Positions 1 to 7,075 of a DNA stretch of 43,194 nt are shown piece after piece (position 1 is the stretch's first letter; every line of letters starts with the position of its first letter). The stretch spans positions 1 through 43,194 of the forward strand of contig JAQGHQ010000212.1 of NCBI GenBank assembly GCA_028288765.1. The letters run 5' to 3'. Source of the stretch: Gemmataceae bacterium (GTDB lineage Bacteria > Planctomycetota > Planctomycetia > Gemmatales > Gemmataceae). Below the pieces are notes generated by a model. It did no database searches, had not been told where the DNA came from, and saw nothing but the letters and a program-made list of their open reading frames with translations. The position numbers and the translations under genes are program-made.

Positions 1-2064
1 ACGGATGACCCGCCGGCGGCGGTCGCGAAGTGGGTCGCCGAGTACAAGATCGGCGTCCCCGTCTACCTCGATCCGAAGCGGGCGGCCGTGGCCGCGGTCG
101 GAGCGAAGGTCACCCCGGAGGCGGCCGTGCTCGACGCCGAGGGCGTGCTCCGGTACCGCGGGCGGATCGACGACGGGTACTCCGCCCGCCTCAAGAAGAA
201 CCCGGCCGTCACGTCGTTCGACCTGAAGGACGCCCTCGCCGCCGTGCTCGCCGGGAAGCCCGTCCGCACCCCGACGACCACCGCCGTTGGTTGCCCGATC
301 GACACCGACACCGCCTCGGTGGTGAAGGGGGAAGTGACCTATCACAAGGACGTCGCGCCGATCCTTCAGAAGCACTGCCAGGGGTGCCACCGGCCGGGGG
401 AGGTCGGGCCGTTCCCACTGACGACCTACAAGCAGGCCCGGCGCTGGGCGGCGGACATCAAGACCTTCACGGCATCCCGAGAAATGCCGCCGTGGATGCC
501 GGCCGCCGGCCTGCGGATGAGGGGCGAGCGGAAGCTCGCTGAGGGCGAAATCAGCACCCTCGCGAAGTGGGAGGAAGCCGGCTGCCCGGAGGGGGATGCC
601 GGGGACGCCCCGCCGCCGGTCCAGTACCCCGACGGCTGGCGGCTCGGAAAGCCGGACCTGGTCCTGAGCCCGAGCGAAGACTTCCACCTCGGGCCGACCG
701 GCAAGGACGTGTTCCGGTGTTTCGTCATGCCCACTGGTCTGGCCGAGCACCAGTGGGTCGTCGGGTACGACGTGAGGCCGGGGAACCCGCGGGTCGTCCA
801 CCACACCCTTCACTTCTTCGACGGCACCGGGCAGGGCCGGGAGCTGGAGCGGAAACAGCAGTTGAAGGAGAAGGGGACGGACGCGGCCGACCGCGGGCCG
901 GGATACCCGGTGAGCATGGGGGTGGGGTTCGCCGTCGCCCCGACCACCCGGGGTGACGTGCCGCGGTTCGGCGGGGTCGGCGGGTGGGCCCCCGGCCAGG
1001 TGCCGCACTTCCTCCCGACCGGGGCCGGGTGGCGCCTGCCGAAAGGCTCCGACTTCCTCATCCAGGCGCACTACCACCGCGACGGTAAGCCCGGCACCGA
1101 CCGCACCCAGGTCGGTCTGTACTTCGCCAAAGGCCCGATCGACCAGCCGTGGCAGACGATCGTCGTCGACGGCATGAAGCCGGGGGAAACGATCCCGGCC
1201 GGGGAGACGGCGCACGTCTCCCGCGGGGCGCTTTACCTCCGGACCGACGCCATCCTGCACAGCGTGTTGCCGCACATGCACCTGCTCGGCAGGCGGGTGA
1301 AAGTGACCATGACCCCGCCCGGCGGGAAGCCGGTGGTGCTGGTGGAAATCCCGGCCTGGGACTACCGGTGGCAGGAAACTTACTGGTTCCGTGAGCCGGT
1401 CGCCGCGGCGGCCGGGACCAGGCTGGAGATCGAGGCCGTGTTCGACAACTCCGTTGGTAACCCGAACAACCCGACCAATCCGCCGCGGGAGGTCAAGGTC
1501 GGGGAGCAGACGACGGACGAGATGCTGTTCGGGTTCATCGGCGCGACGAGCACCAAGACGCCGTGGGAGAAGATCCGGACGTCTGGTTTCCCGCCGCCCG
1601 AACTGGGGGCGGTGGCGGCCCCCATGAAGGGGGAGCTGACCCCGGTGCTGGAACGACGGCTGGGGGTTTGGGACAACGCGGTCGTGATCCGCCCGCTCCT
1701 GGGAGAGGAGACCAGGCTGAGCACAACGGATACGGTCGAGAAGGCGTTCGGAGGGACGTTCCTGCACTTCCGGTCGGTCCGCCAGGGGGACGCGAACGAC
1801 CTGACCCAGCTGGTGACGCACGACCCCGCCCGGCAGGTGTACCGGATGTGGACGGACAGCGCCCAGGGGGCGGTGGTCGCGTGGGAGGGAACGTGGGACG
1901 AGAAGGCCGAGACGTTGACGTGGAAGGCGAACCTCCAGACCGGGCTGACGGGCGTGATGAAGTGGAAGTTCGTCGGCGACGACCGGATGGAACTCGAGCT
2001 GGCGGTGAGGTCCGGGTTCGCGCCGGTTATGACCCTGAACAGTACGATGACCCGGAAGAAATAG
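1..2064 (+). CDS. Redoxin / c-type haem / Cu type II monooxygenase-like protein (5' truncated)
   Basis: The frame is open from the first base, so the 5' end lies outside the window; 687 residues are visible. Residues 1-75 look like the C-terminal half of a thioredoxin-fold redoxin (PEAAVLDAEGVLRYRGRIDD). A single c-type haem motif CQGCH follows at residues 126-130, in a planctomycete-type cytochrome segment ending in MPPWMP. The centre resembles the copper type II ascorbate-dependent monooxygenase fold: HHTLHFF near residue 267 and HMH at 425-427 are likely copper ligands. The last ~140 residues resemble a DUF1579-type beta-barrel. Such proteins are normally exported; the signal peptide would be in the missing part. 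The substrate is unknown. The domain calls come from motifs, not from a profile search. Translation stops at TAG 2062-2064, and hicB begins 45 bases later. Confidence 0.85.
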   Translation, partial: TDDPPAAVAKWVAEYKIGVPVYLDPKRAAVAAVGAKVTPEAAVLDAEGVLRYRGRIDDGYSARLKKNPAVTSFDLKDALAAVLAGKPVRTPTTTAVGCPIDTDTASVVKGEVTYHKDVAPILQKHCQGCHRPGEVGPFPLTTYKQARRWAADIKTFTASREMPPWMPAAGLRMRGERKLAEGEISTLAKWEEAGCPEGDAGDAPPPVQYPDGWRLGKPDLVLSPSEDFHLGPTGKDVFRCFVMPTGLAEHQWVVGYDVRPGNPRVVHHTLHFFDGTGQGRELERKQQLKEKGTDAADRGPGYPVSMGVGFAVAPTTRGDVPRFGGVGGWAPGQVPHFLPTGAGWRLPKGSDFLIQAHYHRDGKPGTDRTQVGLYFAKGPIDQPWQTIVVDGMKPGETIPAGETAHVSRGALYLRTDAILHSVLPHMHLLGRRVKVTMTPPGGKPVVLVEIPAWDYRWQETYWFREPVAAAAGTRLEIEAVFDNSVGNPNNPTNPPREVKVGEQTTDEMLFGFIGATSTKTPWEKIRTSGFPPPELGAVAAPMKGELTPVLERRLGVWDNAVVIRPLLGEETRLSTTDTVEKAFGGTFLHFRSVRQGDANDLTQLVTHDPARQVYRMWTDSAQGAVVAWEGTWDEKAETLTWKANLQTGLTGVMKWKFVGDDRMELELAVRSGFAPVMTLNSTMTRKK

Positions 2065-2109
2065 TGGTGAGTGGATGAGTGATGCCGGATGAGCCGAGGA
2101 GGAAGTTTG

Positions 2110-2316
2110 ATGGCGTTGACGATCGAAGTCGAGCAGGAAGACGACGGCCGATGGCTGGCGGAAGTCCCCGACCTGCCCGGTGTGATGGTCTACGGGCAGA
2201 CGCGTCAAGAAGCCGTCGACCGGGTTCAGGCCCTGTCGCTACGAGTGCTGGCCGACCGGCTCGACCACGGCGAATCACTGCCCCAACTCGCGGCTGTCTT
2301 CGCGGTGGTCCCGTGA
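2110..2316 (+). CDS. hicB: HicB-family antitoxin
   Basis: This 68-residue protein has the typical HicB N-terminal fold signature: a beta strand, EDDGRWLAEVPDLPGVMVYG, then a helix beginning TRQEAVDRV. HicB antitoxins bind and neutralise the HicA mRNA interferase and usually repress their own promoter. This is a short HicB without an obvious C-terminal DNA-binding domain. ATG 2110 was chosen because a GAGGAAG ribosome-binding site lies about six bases upstream; an in-frame ATG at 2089 has no such site. The stop overlaps the GTG start of hicA by four bases (GTGA), which indicates translational coupling. Antitoxin first, toxin second is the reverse of the classical hicAB order but is common. Confidence 0.88.
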   Translation: MALTIEVEQEDDGRWLAEVPDLPGVMVYGQTRQEAVDRVQALSLRVLADRLDHGESLPQLAAVFAVVP

Positions 2317-2525
2317 GCCAGTGGCCCTCTGCCAAAGGCCGGAAAGTGCTCGCGGCCCTTCTCGGGATCGGATGGGGCATGAAGCGTCAGTCCGGTTCTC
2401 ACCGGATCTTGGAACGGATCGGGTGGCCGGACTATGTATACTCGTTCCGGGATGACGAGGAAATTGGTCCCCGCATGCTTGCCCGGATCGCGAAGCACAC
2501 CGGTCTTACCCCGGGTGACCTGTAG
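2313..2525 (+). CDS. hicA: HicA-family mRNA interferase toxin
   Basis: This 70-residue protein starts at GTG 2313, inside the hicB stop. It has the HicA double-stranded-RNA-binding-like layout: KGRKVLAALLGIGW, then RQSGSHRIL carrying the catalytic histidine of the GSH motif, and a C-terminal helix ending in the usual HTGLTPGDL. HicA toxins cleave mRNA and tmRNA independently of the ribosome and are held in check by HicB. Length and motif order match the family, and nothing suggests inactivation. The GTG start is inferred from the overlap and from the family's N-terminal length. Longer in-frame extensions upstream would overlap hicB and are not credible. Confidence 0.88.
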   Translation: MSQWPSAKGRKVLAALLGIGWGMKRQSGSHRILERIGWPDYVYSFRDDEEIGPRMLARIAKHTGLTPGDL

Positions 2526-2571
2526 TGGCTGACCCGGAGTAGCGATCGCTGCCAATTGCGGGCCGGTTCCG

Positions 2572-2650
2572 GTTCACACCTTGAACATCCCGCGGAGCCG
2601 GCCAGGACCCGCGAGCCCGTGGCGTACTTCGGGAGCACGAACTCCGGGCC
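2572..2650 (-). pseudogene. Relic of a uronate-isomerase-like gene 3' end
   Basis: Two blocks here match the 3' end of the intact gene at 5324-6577. Bases 2572-2593 match 5324-5345 with two or three differences, including the reversed FKV-stop. Bases 2601-2650 match the region encoding EFVLPKYA...RVLAG at about three quarters identity without gaps. The roughly 70 bases between these blocks in the intact gene are missing here. Read on the minus strand, the segment gives EFVLPKYATGSRVLAG and then loses frame. I read it as a decayed homologous copy, not a gene. Confidence 0.6.
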
Positions 2651-2789
2651 ACTCTGGACGGTTCCGCCTGCGGGTCATCACGTCGAACGGCTCCCCCAAC
2701 TCATGGCGAGACCTTTTGGGTACGACCAAATCGCGGACGCGCGAGGCGGCCGGGCGGCATTACATATCGACCCCTTGCACGGAGGCTCC

Positions 2790-5270
2790 ATGAACCGACT
2801 CCAGGCGCACCACCTGCCCGCGGCCGTCGGCCGGGTCCGGGCCACCATCCGGGCTGGTGACCCCGACACCCGGACCGACCCTGACCTCCTCGAACGGTAC
2901 GCCCGGTACGGCGATCACCCCGCGTTCGAGGCCATCCTCCGCCGGCACGGACCGATGGTCCTGGGGGTCTGCCGGCGGATGCTCGGCAACGCGGCGGACG
3001 CGGACGACGCCTTCCAGGCGACCTTCCTGGTGTTGATCCGGAGGGTGCGGTCGGTCCGCGGGGAACGTCTGGGCCCGTGGCTGTACGGGGTGGCGTTCCG
3101 GGTGGCGCTCAAGGCCCGCGGCCGGGTGGCGCGGGCCGCGGCCCGGCAGACCGAGGTGACCGACATGATTCCCGACCCCACCTCCCCGGCCGACCCGCCC
3201 GACTGGCTCCCGATCCTCGACGCGGAACTGAACGCCCTGCCGGCGAAGTACCGCGAGCCGATGGTGCTGTGCGAGATTCAGGGGGCGACCCGGGCGGACG
3301 CGGCCACCGCACTCGGCATTCCGGAAGGGACGCTGTCGAGCCGGCTGGCCCGGGGTCGGCAGCTGCTCCGGAAGAAGCTAATGCGACACGGAACCCTGCT
3401 CCCGGTCGGCGGGCTGGCAGCGCTGCTTGGTGCCGGCAGCTCGGGGCGGGCGACTGTTCCGGCCGGGCTCCACGCACGGACGGCGGAACTGGCGACACCG
3501 GGTGCGGACGCGACCGGGGTGGTCTCGGCCGGGACCGCCCGACTCACGGACGAGGTGGTGAAGGAAATGCTGCTTACGAAACTCCGCATGACCGGCGGGA
3601 CGGTGCTGGCCACCGGCTTGCTCGTGGTCGGGCTTTTGGCCGCGTGGCCGGCCGCCGCCCCCGGGCAGCCGGAAACCCCGAAGCCGGGAGCGAAGGCCGT
3701 TGAAACGCCCCCCGGACCGAAGAAGTCGGAACACGCCGGTCCCGCCCGCCCCGACCGGGAGGCCCTCCAGGGGCTCTGGGTGCTGGAGAAGGTCGAGGTC
3801 GGAAAGACGGCCCCCGGGGAGACACGGAAGGAGGTGGAGGAACTCATCGGGAAGATGCGGATTCTGGTGGCCGGGGACGTCTGGTGGGCGATGGGTGGTC
3901 GGTACGTCACCGTGACCCCGCACAAGGCGACACTGGACCCGGCGAAGAATCCCAAGTGGGCCGACCTCGACACCGGAGCGCCGAGAGACGGAGCGCTACC
4001 GAGTCGGTGCATCTATCAACTGGATGGCGACCATCTCCGGATTTGTGTCGCCGGGGGCGACCACGGACTCGGCCGCGAACCACGGCCGGCGGAATTCTCC
4101 ACCGAGGACGACAGCCCCCTCATACTGCTCCACCTCCGCCGAGATCCCCTCCCGGCATCGGCCGGGGAGAAGAGACTCCTCGGGTCGTGGGAAGGCGTGC
4201 CGGGCGAGATCCGTCGTCCGAACGGAGAAATCACCCGGCTTCCAGGCAGACGGGTCGAGATCCTCGATGGCTTTCTATTCATCCTCCTCCCCAAGGACGG
4301 GTATCCCGACGGGGTCTGGGTCGGCGGGCGGTATACGGTAGACACGACAAAGAACCCGAAGTGGATCGACGTGGACCTCGTCGGGGCTTACCCGAATGAG
4401 AAGGTGACCAAGCTTCATGGGTCCTACGAGGCCGAGGACGGGCGGGTGAAGCTGACCCTCGGGCTCATCGGCCAGCGGGCGTTTCGGCCGCTCGATCTCA
4501 GTCCTGCTCCCGGCAGTCAGGCGGACAACTTGTTCTTCGAACTCAGACCGGCCACAACTTCTCTCATCGACCGACCGAAGGACGCCGTCCCGGTCGGCAC
4601 CCCAGATCTCAAGAGAATCGGGGTGCCAACGGGCACGGAACTGCCGACCCCACAACCGAGGTCCGAAGCCCCGCCGTCCGTGCTGTTGGGTATCCGAGGT
4701 GGTGACGCAACCGCCGCGCTCGACCGGGCCCATCCACAGGCTCGGGAACTCATGAAAGTCGGGAAATTCGCAGAGGCCGAAGCCTATCTCCGAACTCACC
4801 TCCGGTCCGCCCCGGATGGGCCGGCTGCCGGGACCGCGAAACTTCTGTTGGGGGTTTGTCTGCTCCAGCGGGCAGACCCGCGGGCGGGGTCAGCTGTTCA
4901 AGACCCAATGAAAGCCCGACAGGAGGCTCTGGGATTGTTCAAACAGCTGGCGGACGACCGGGACGGGTGGCTGCGGACCCAGGCCCGCCTCCGCGTCCTC
5001 CAGACCTACCACCAGCTGGGACAGCCTCAGGACGTGCTGACCTTTGGGGACAAGTTCCGGCAGGAGGTCGCCGGGACGGCGGACGAGCTGATCCTCCTGA
5101 GCCTGATGTACCACGCGCACAAGCAGCAGGACAATCCGGAGGGGGCCCTCGCCATCCGCGGGCAGATGCGGGACGTGTTCGAGAAACTCAAGGCGAAGCC
5201 CAACGCATTCCCGGAGAAGACCGGGGAGTACAGCCGTGAATACTGGGAGAAGGTCTGGTTCGCCCCGTGA
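2790..5270 (+). CDS. ECF sigma factor fused to a membrane anchor, two TIGR03067 domains and a TPR-like tail
   Basis: This is an 826-residue protein. Residues ~35-110 are sigma-70 region 2 (YARYGDHPAFEAILRRHGPM; DADDAFQATFLVL). Residues ~150-197 are region 4 (LPAKYREPMVLCEIQGATRA; GIPEGTLSSRLARGRQLLRK). A hydrophobic segment at ~268-290 (VLATGLLVVGLLAAWPAAA) should cross the membrane. The exported part would then hold two TIGR03067-type domains (~323-400 LQGLWVLEKVEV, ~461-570 LLGSWEGVPGEI) and a helical, TPR-like tail (~640-826). Fused ECF factors of this kind are known from Gemmata-type planctomycetes; the tail presumably senses an envelope signal. ATG 2790 follows a GGAGG site at 2781-2785; the frame stays open further upstream but without a better start. 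No separate anti-sigma gene lies beside it. Confidence 0.88.
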   Translation: MNRLQAHHLPAAVGRVRATIRAGDPDTRTDPDLLERYARYGDHPAFEAILRRHGPMVLGVCRRMLGNAADADDAFQATFLVLIRRVRSVRGERLGPWLYGVAFRVALKARGRVARAAARQTEVTDMIPDPTSPADPPDWLPILDAELNALPAKYREPMVLCEIQGATRADAATALGIPEGTLSSRLARGRQLLRKKLMRHGTLLPVGGLAALLGAGSSGRATVPAGLHARTAELATPGADATGVVSAGTARLTDEVVKEMLLTKLRMTGGTVLATGLLVVGLLAAWPAAAPGQPETPKPGAKAVETPPGPKKSEHAGPARPDREALQGLWVLEKVEVGKTAPGETRKEVEELIGKMRILVAGDVWWAMGGRYVTVTPHKATLDPAKNPKWADLDTGAPRDGALPSRCIYQLDGDHLRICVAGGDHGLGREPRPAEFSTEDDSPLILLHLRRDPLPASAGEKRLLGSWEGVPGEIRRPNGEITRLPGRRVEILDGFLFILLPKDGYPDGVWVGGRYTVDTTKNPKWIDVDLVGAYPNEKVTKLHGSYEAEDGRVKLTLGLIGQRAFRPLDLSPAPGSQADNLFFELRPATTSLIDRPKDAVPVGTPDLKRIGVPTGTELPTPQPRSEAPPSVLLGIRGGDATAALDRAHPQARELMKVGKFAEAEAYLRTHLRSAPDGPAAGTAKLLLGVCLLQRADPRAGSAVQDPMKARQEALGLFKQLADDRDGWLRTQARLRVLQTYHQLGQPQDVLTFGDKFRQEVAGTADELILLSLMYHAHKQQDNPEGALAIRGQMRDVFEKLKAKPNAFPEKTGEYSREYWEKVWFAP

Positions 5271-5289
5271 ACGCGTCCACACACGGCGA

Positions 5290-5317
5290 GGTCCGGGGAG
5301 GTGACTTCCCCGGGACC
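5290..5317. terminator. Hairpin between convergent genes
   Basis: GGTCCGGGGA (5290-5299) pairs with TCCCCGGGACC (5307-5317), leaving one bulged C. There is no T tract. It sits in the 53-base gap between the convergent ECF gene and the uronate-isomerase-like gene and probably ends both transcripts. Confidence 0.45.
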
Positions 5318-5323
5318 GCTCCG

Positions 5324-6577
5324 TCACACCTTGAAGATCTCGCGGACGTTGTCTCGCAAAAGCCGGGTGCCGAGGGCGACGGCCCCGGTCTCGCTCAGCA
5401 CCCCGGGACGGACGAACTCGTCGGCCAGCACCCCCGCCAGCACCCGCCGGTACATCGCGTACTTGGGCAGCACGAACTCCAGCTTGTAGGCGTCGCTGTA
5501 GTACCCGACCAGCTTGGTCTTCGGCACCGCCTGGATGCGTTCGGAGAGGTCCTTGCGGATGTACGCCGGGATGTTCGAGTACCACCAGTGGCCGTTCGGG
5601 ACCACGTTCGGGAAGATCCACGAGTACGCCACCAGCTCCTGGTTCTGCCCGCTCGTCAGCACGGAGACCGGGAACGTCACCTCGGGAAAGGCGTTGAACA
5701 CCCGGCGGTACTGGAGCAAGCTCGTCCGCTGGTCGAACAGGTCCTGCCCCTGGTACACGCCGTTCGCATACACCTTCCGGTTCACCCCGATCATCAGGTC
5801 GAACGGCATCCGGAATTCGCGACAGAACTCGGCCACGATCCAGAACACCCCGGGGGCGATGTCGCGGCAGTCGTGGAACCGGATCTGCTCGTAGATGTAT
5901 TCGTCGTCGTAGTGTGCCGGCTCGAAGTCCGGCGGGAGCGAGATCGCGCACGCCTTCGCCCCTTTACGGGTGAAATGCAGGAACAGCGTGGCGATCGCCA
6001 TGCGAAGCGTAGCCGCGTCGACCACCTTGATTCCCGTCGCCTTCAACACCCGCTCACGGGTGTCCGGGCGGTCGAGGTGAAAAACGAGCGTGTCGGTGCG
6101 AAGACACGGGACGTACCTCGACGTGTCGAAGTCCATGAGCGGGTCGTCGAACTCGTTCGTGAGGAAGATCTTCTCGAGCTTGGTCTTCTCGAAGACCTGT
6201 TTCTCCCAGTCTTTCTGGGCGAAGGTCTTCTCGGCGACGTCGAATAGCCGGTCGGCGTCGGCAGGGGTGAGGCGAGTGCCCTGGAACCCGAGGAACGTCC
6301 GGGCGATGTCGATGAACCAGCTGTACTGTGCGGTGTTGTCGTACCGGTCCATGTGGCGGACGATCTCGCGGACCCGGTCGCGGGCCGGGACCTCCTCCGC
6401 CAGCGGGGCCTGGCTCATCCCGGCCGAATGGGCGAGTTCGGTGTAGTAGTGGTAGCCGAGGATGTCGTCGAGCGAGCGAGAGGTGGGGCTGAGGGGGTCG
6501 ATGTGCGAGTGCGGGTCGATGAGCGGGATCTCGGCCAGGGCAGCTGTGAGGTCGCGGACGAGGGTATCGGCCGGCAT
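5324..6577 (-). CDS. Uronate (glucuronate) isomerase-like amidohydrolase-fold protein
   Basis: This 417-residue protein starts IPLIDPHSHIDPL, with H23 and H25 in the metal-binding HxH strand of the amidohydrolase superfamily. Later segments, NGHWWYSN and then LVGYYSDAYKLEFVLPKYAM, resemble the conserved WW and C-terminal regions of glucuronate isomerase (UxaC, COG1904), which interconverts uronates and ketouronates. It is somewhat shorter than typical UxaC (~465) and no other uronate-catabolism gene is nearby, so the substrate could differ. ATG 6577 is the only good start. The gene is monocistronic and convergent with the ECF gene; a decayed homologous fragment lies at 2572-2650. Confidence 0.75.
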   Translation of the reverse strand: MPADTLVRDLTAALAEIPLIDPHSHIDPLSPTSRSLDDILGYHYYTELAHSAGMSQAPLAEEVPARDRVREIVRHMDRYDNTAQYSWFIDIARTFLGFQGTRLTPADADRLFDVAEKTFAQKDWEKQVFEKTKLEKIFLTNEFDDPLMDFDTSRYVPCLRTDTLVFHLDRPDTRERVLKATGIKVVDAATLRMAIATLFLHFTRKGAKACAISLPPDFEPAHYDDEYIYEQIRFHDCRDIAPGVFWIVAEFCREFRMPFDLMIGVNRKVYANGVYQGQDLFDQRTSLLQYRRVFNAFPEVTFPVSVLTSGQNQELVAYSWIFPNVVPNGHWWYSNIPAYIRKDLSERIQAVPKTKLVGYYSDAYKLEFVLPKYAMYRRVLAGVLADEFVRPGVLSETGAVALGTRLLRDNVREIFKV

Positions 6578-6846
6578 GAGTGTGCCCCCGGGGCGGATTG
6601 TGTCAATTCTTCCTTCGATACGTCTTACAACGGCCTGCAGAAATTACAAACCACGAGGCGGTGGAAGGGTCCAGATCGACGATTCGGCGGAAAATCCCCA
6701 TCATGTAGTTTAACAGAAGAGATGTAGAACCAGTGAGTTGCGTCTGATTTTGGCTCGGCCTTCCGACCCTTCTCCGGATTTTGGCACGGGTGGTGCTTAA
6801 CTCATTCTCGTCCGCGGCAAGCAACCCCCATGCGAAGTCGCGGATC

Positions 6847-7062
6847 GGTGCCGGGTCGCAACGGCGAGCCTTCCCCCAAGGTGAGCCATCCCCCCAACTG
6901 GCGACCCGGCGCCGAATGAACGGAGGCCGAGAGCCCCTTCCCCCAGGGGCCGTGGCCGCGGGAGAGAGTTCCCCCCTCTCCCGGACCTGTCTGATAACAC
7001 GTCCGAACCCCAGTCACTCCGACATCCTTCCCCCTGCCTCCGCCTTCCCCCAAGGCGGAGGC
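6847..7062. repeat. Four successive hairpins with C-run loops
   Basis: Stem 1 pairs GGTGCCGGGTCGC (6847-6859) with 6901-6913 (13 bp, one G-T wobble) and encloses CCTT-CCCCC-AAGG. Stem 2 pairs 6933-6938 with 6945-6950 around TCCCCC. Stem 3 pairs CGGGAGAG (6959-6966) with 6976-6983 around AGTTCCCCC. Stem 4 pairs 7036-7046 with 7052-7062 around CCCCC. The stems differ in sequence but every loop holds a run of C. This could be a structured RNA or a degenerate palindrome cluster; its function is unknown. Confidence 0.6.
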
Positions 7063-7073
7063 TCTTCTCTTTG
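7036..7073 (+). terminator. Strong 11-bp hairpin with T-rich tail
   Basis: GCCTCCGCCTT (7036-7046) pairs perfectly with AAGGCGGAGGC (7052-7062) across a CCCCC loop. TCTTCTCTTTG follows, like a rho-independent terminator on the plus strand. No plus-strand gene ends just before it, so it may end an RNA transcribed from the hairpin region. Confidence 0.45.
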
Positions 7074-7075
7074 AA

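Noticed and set aside
6847..7062. Hairpin array considered as a CRISPR or integron attC array
   Set aside because: There are no identical repeats at regular spacing, no spacers, no core sites and no cas or integrase genes.
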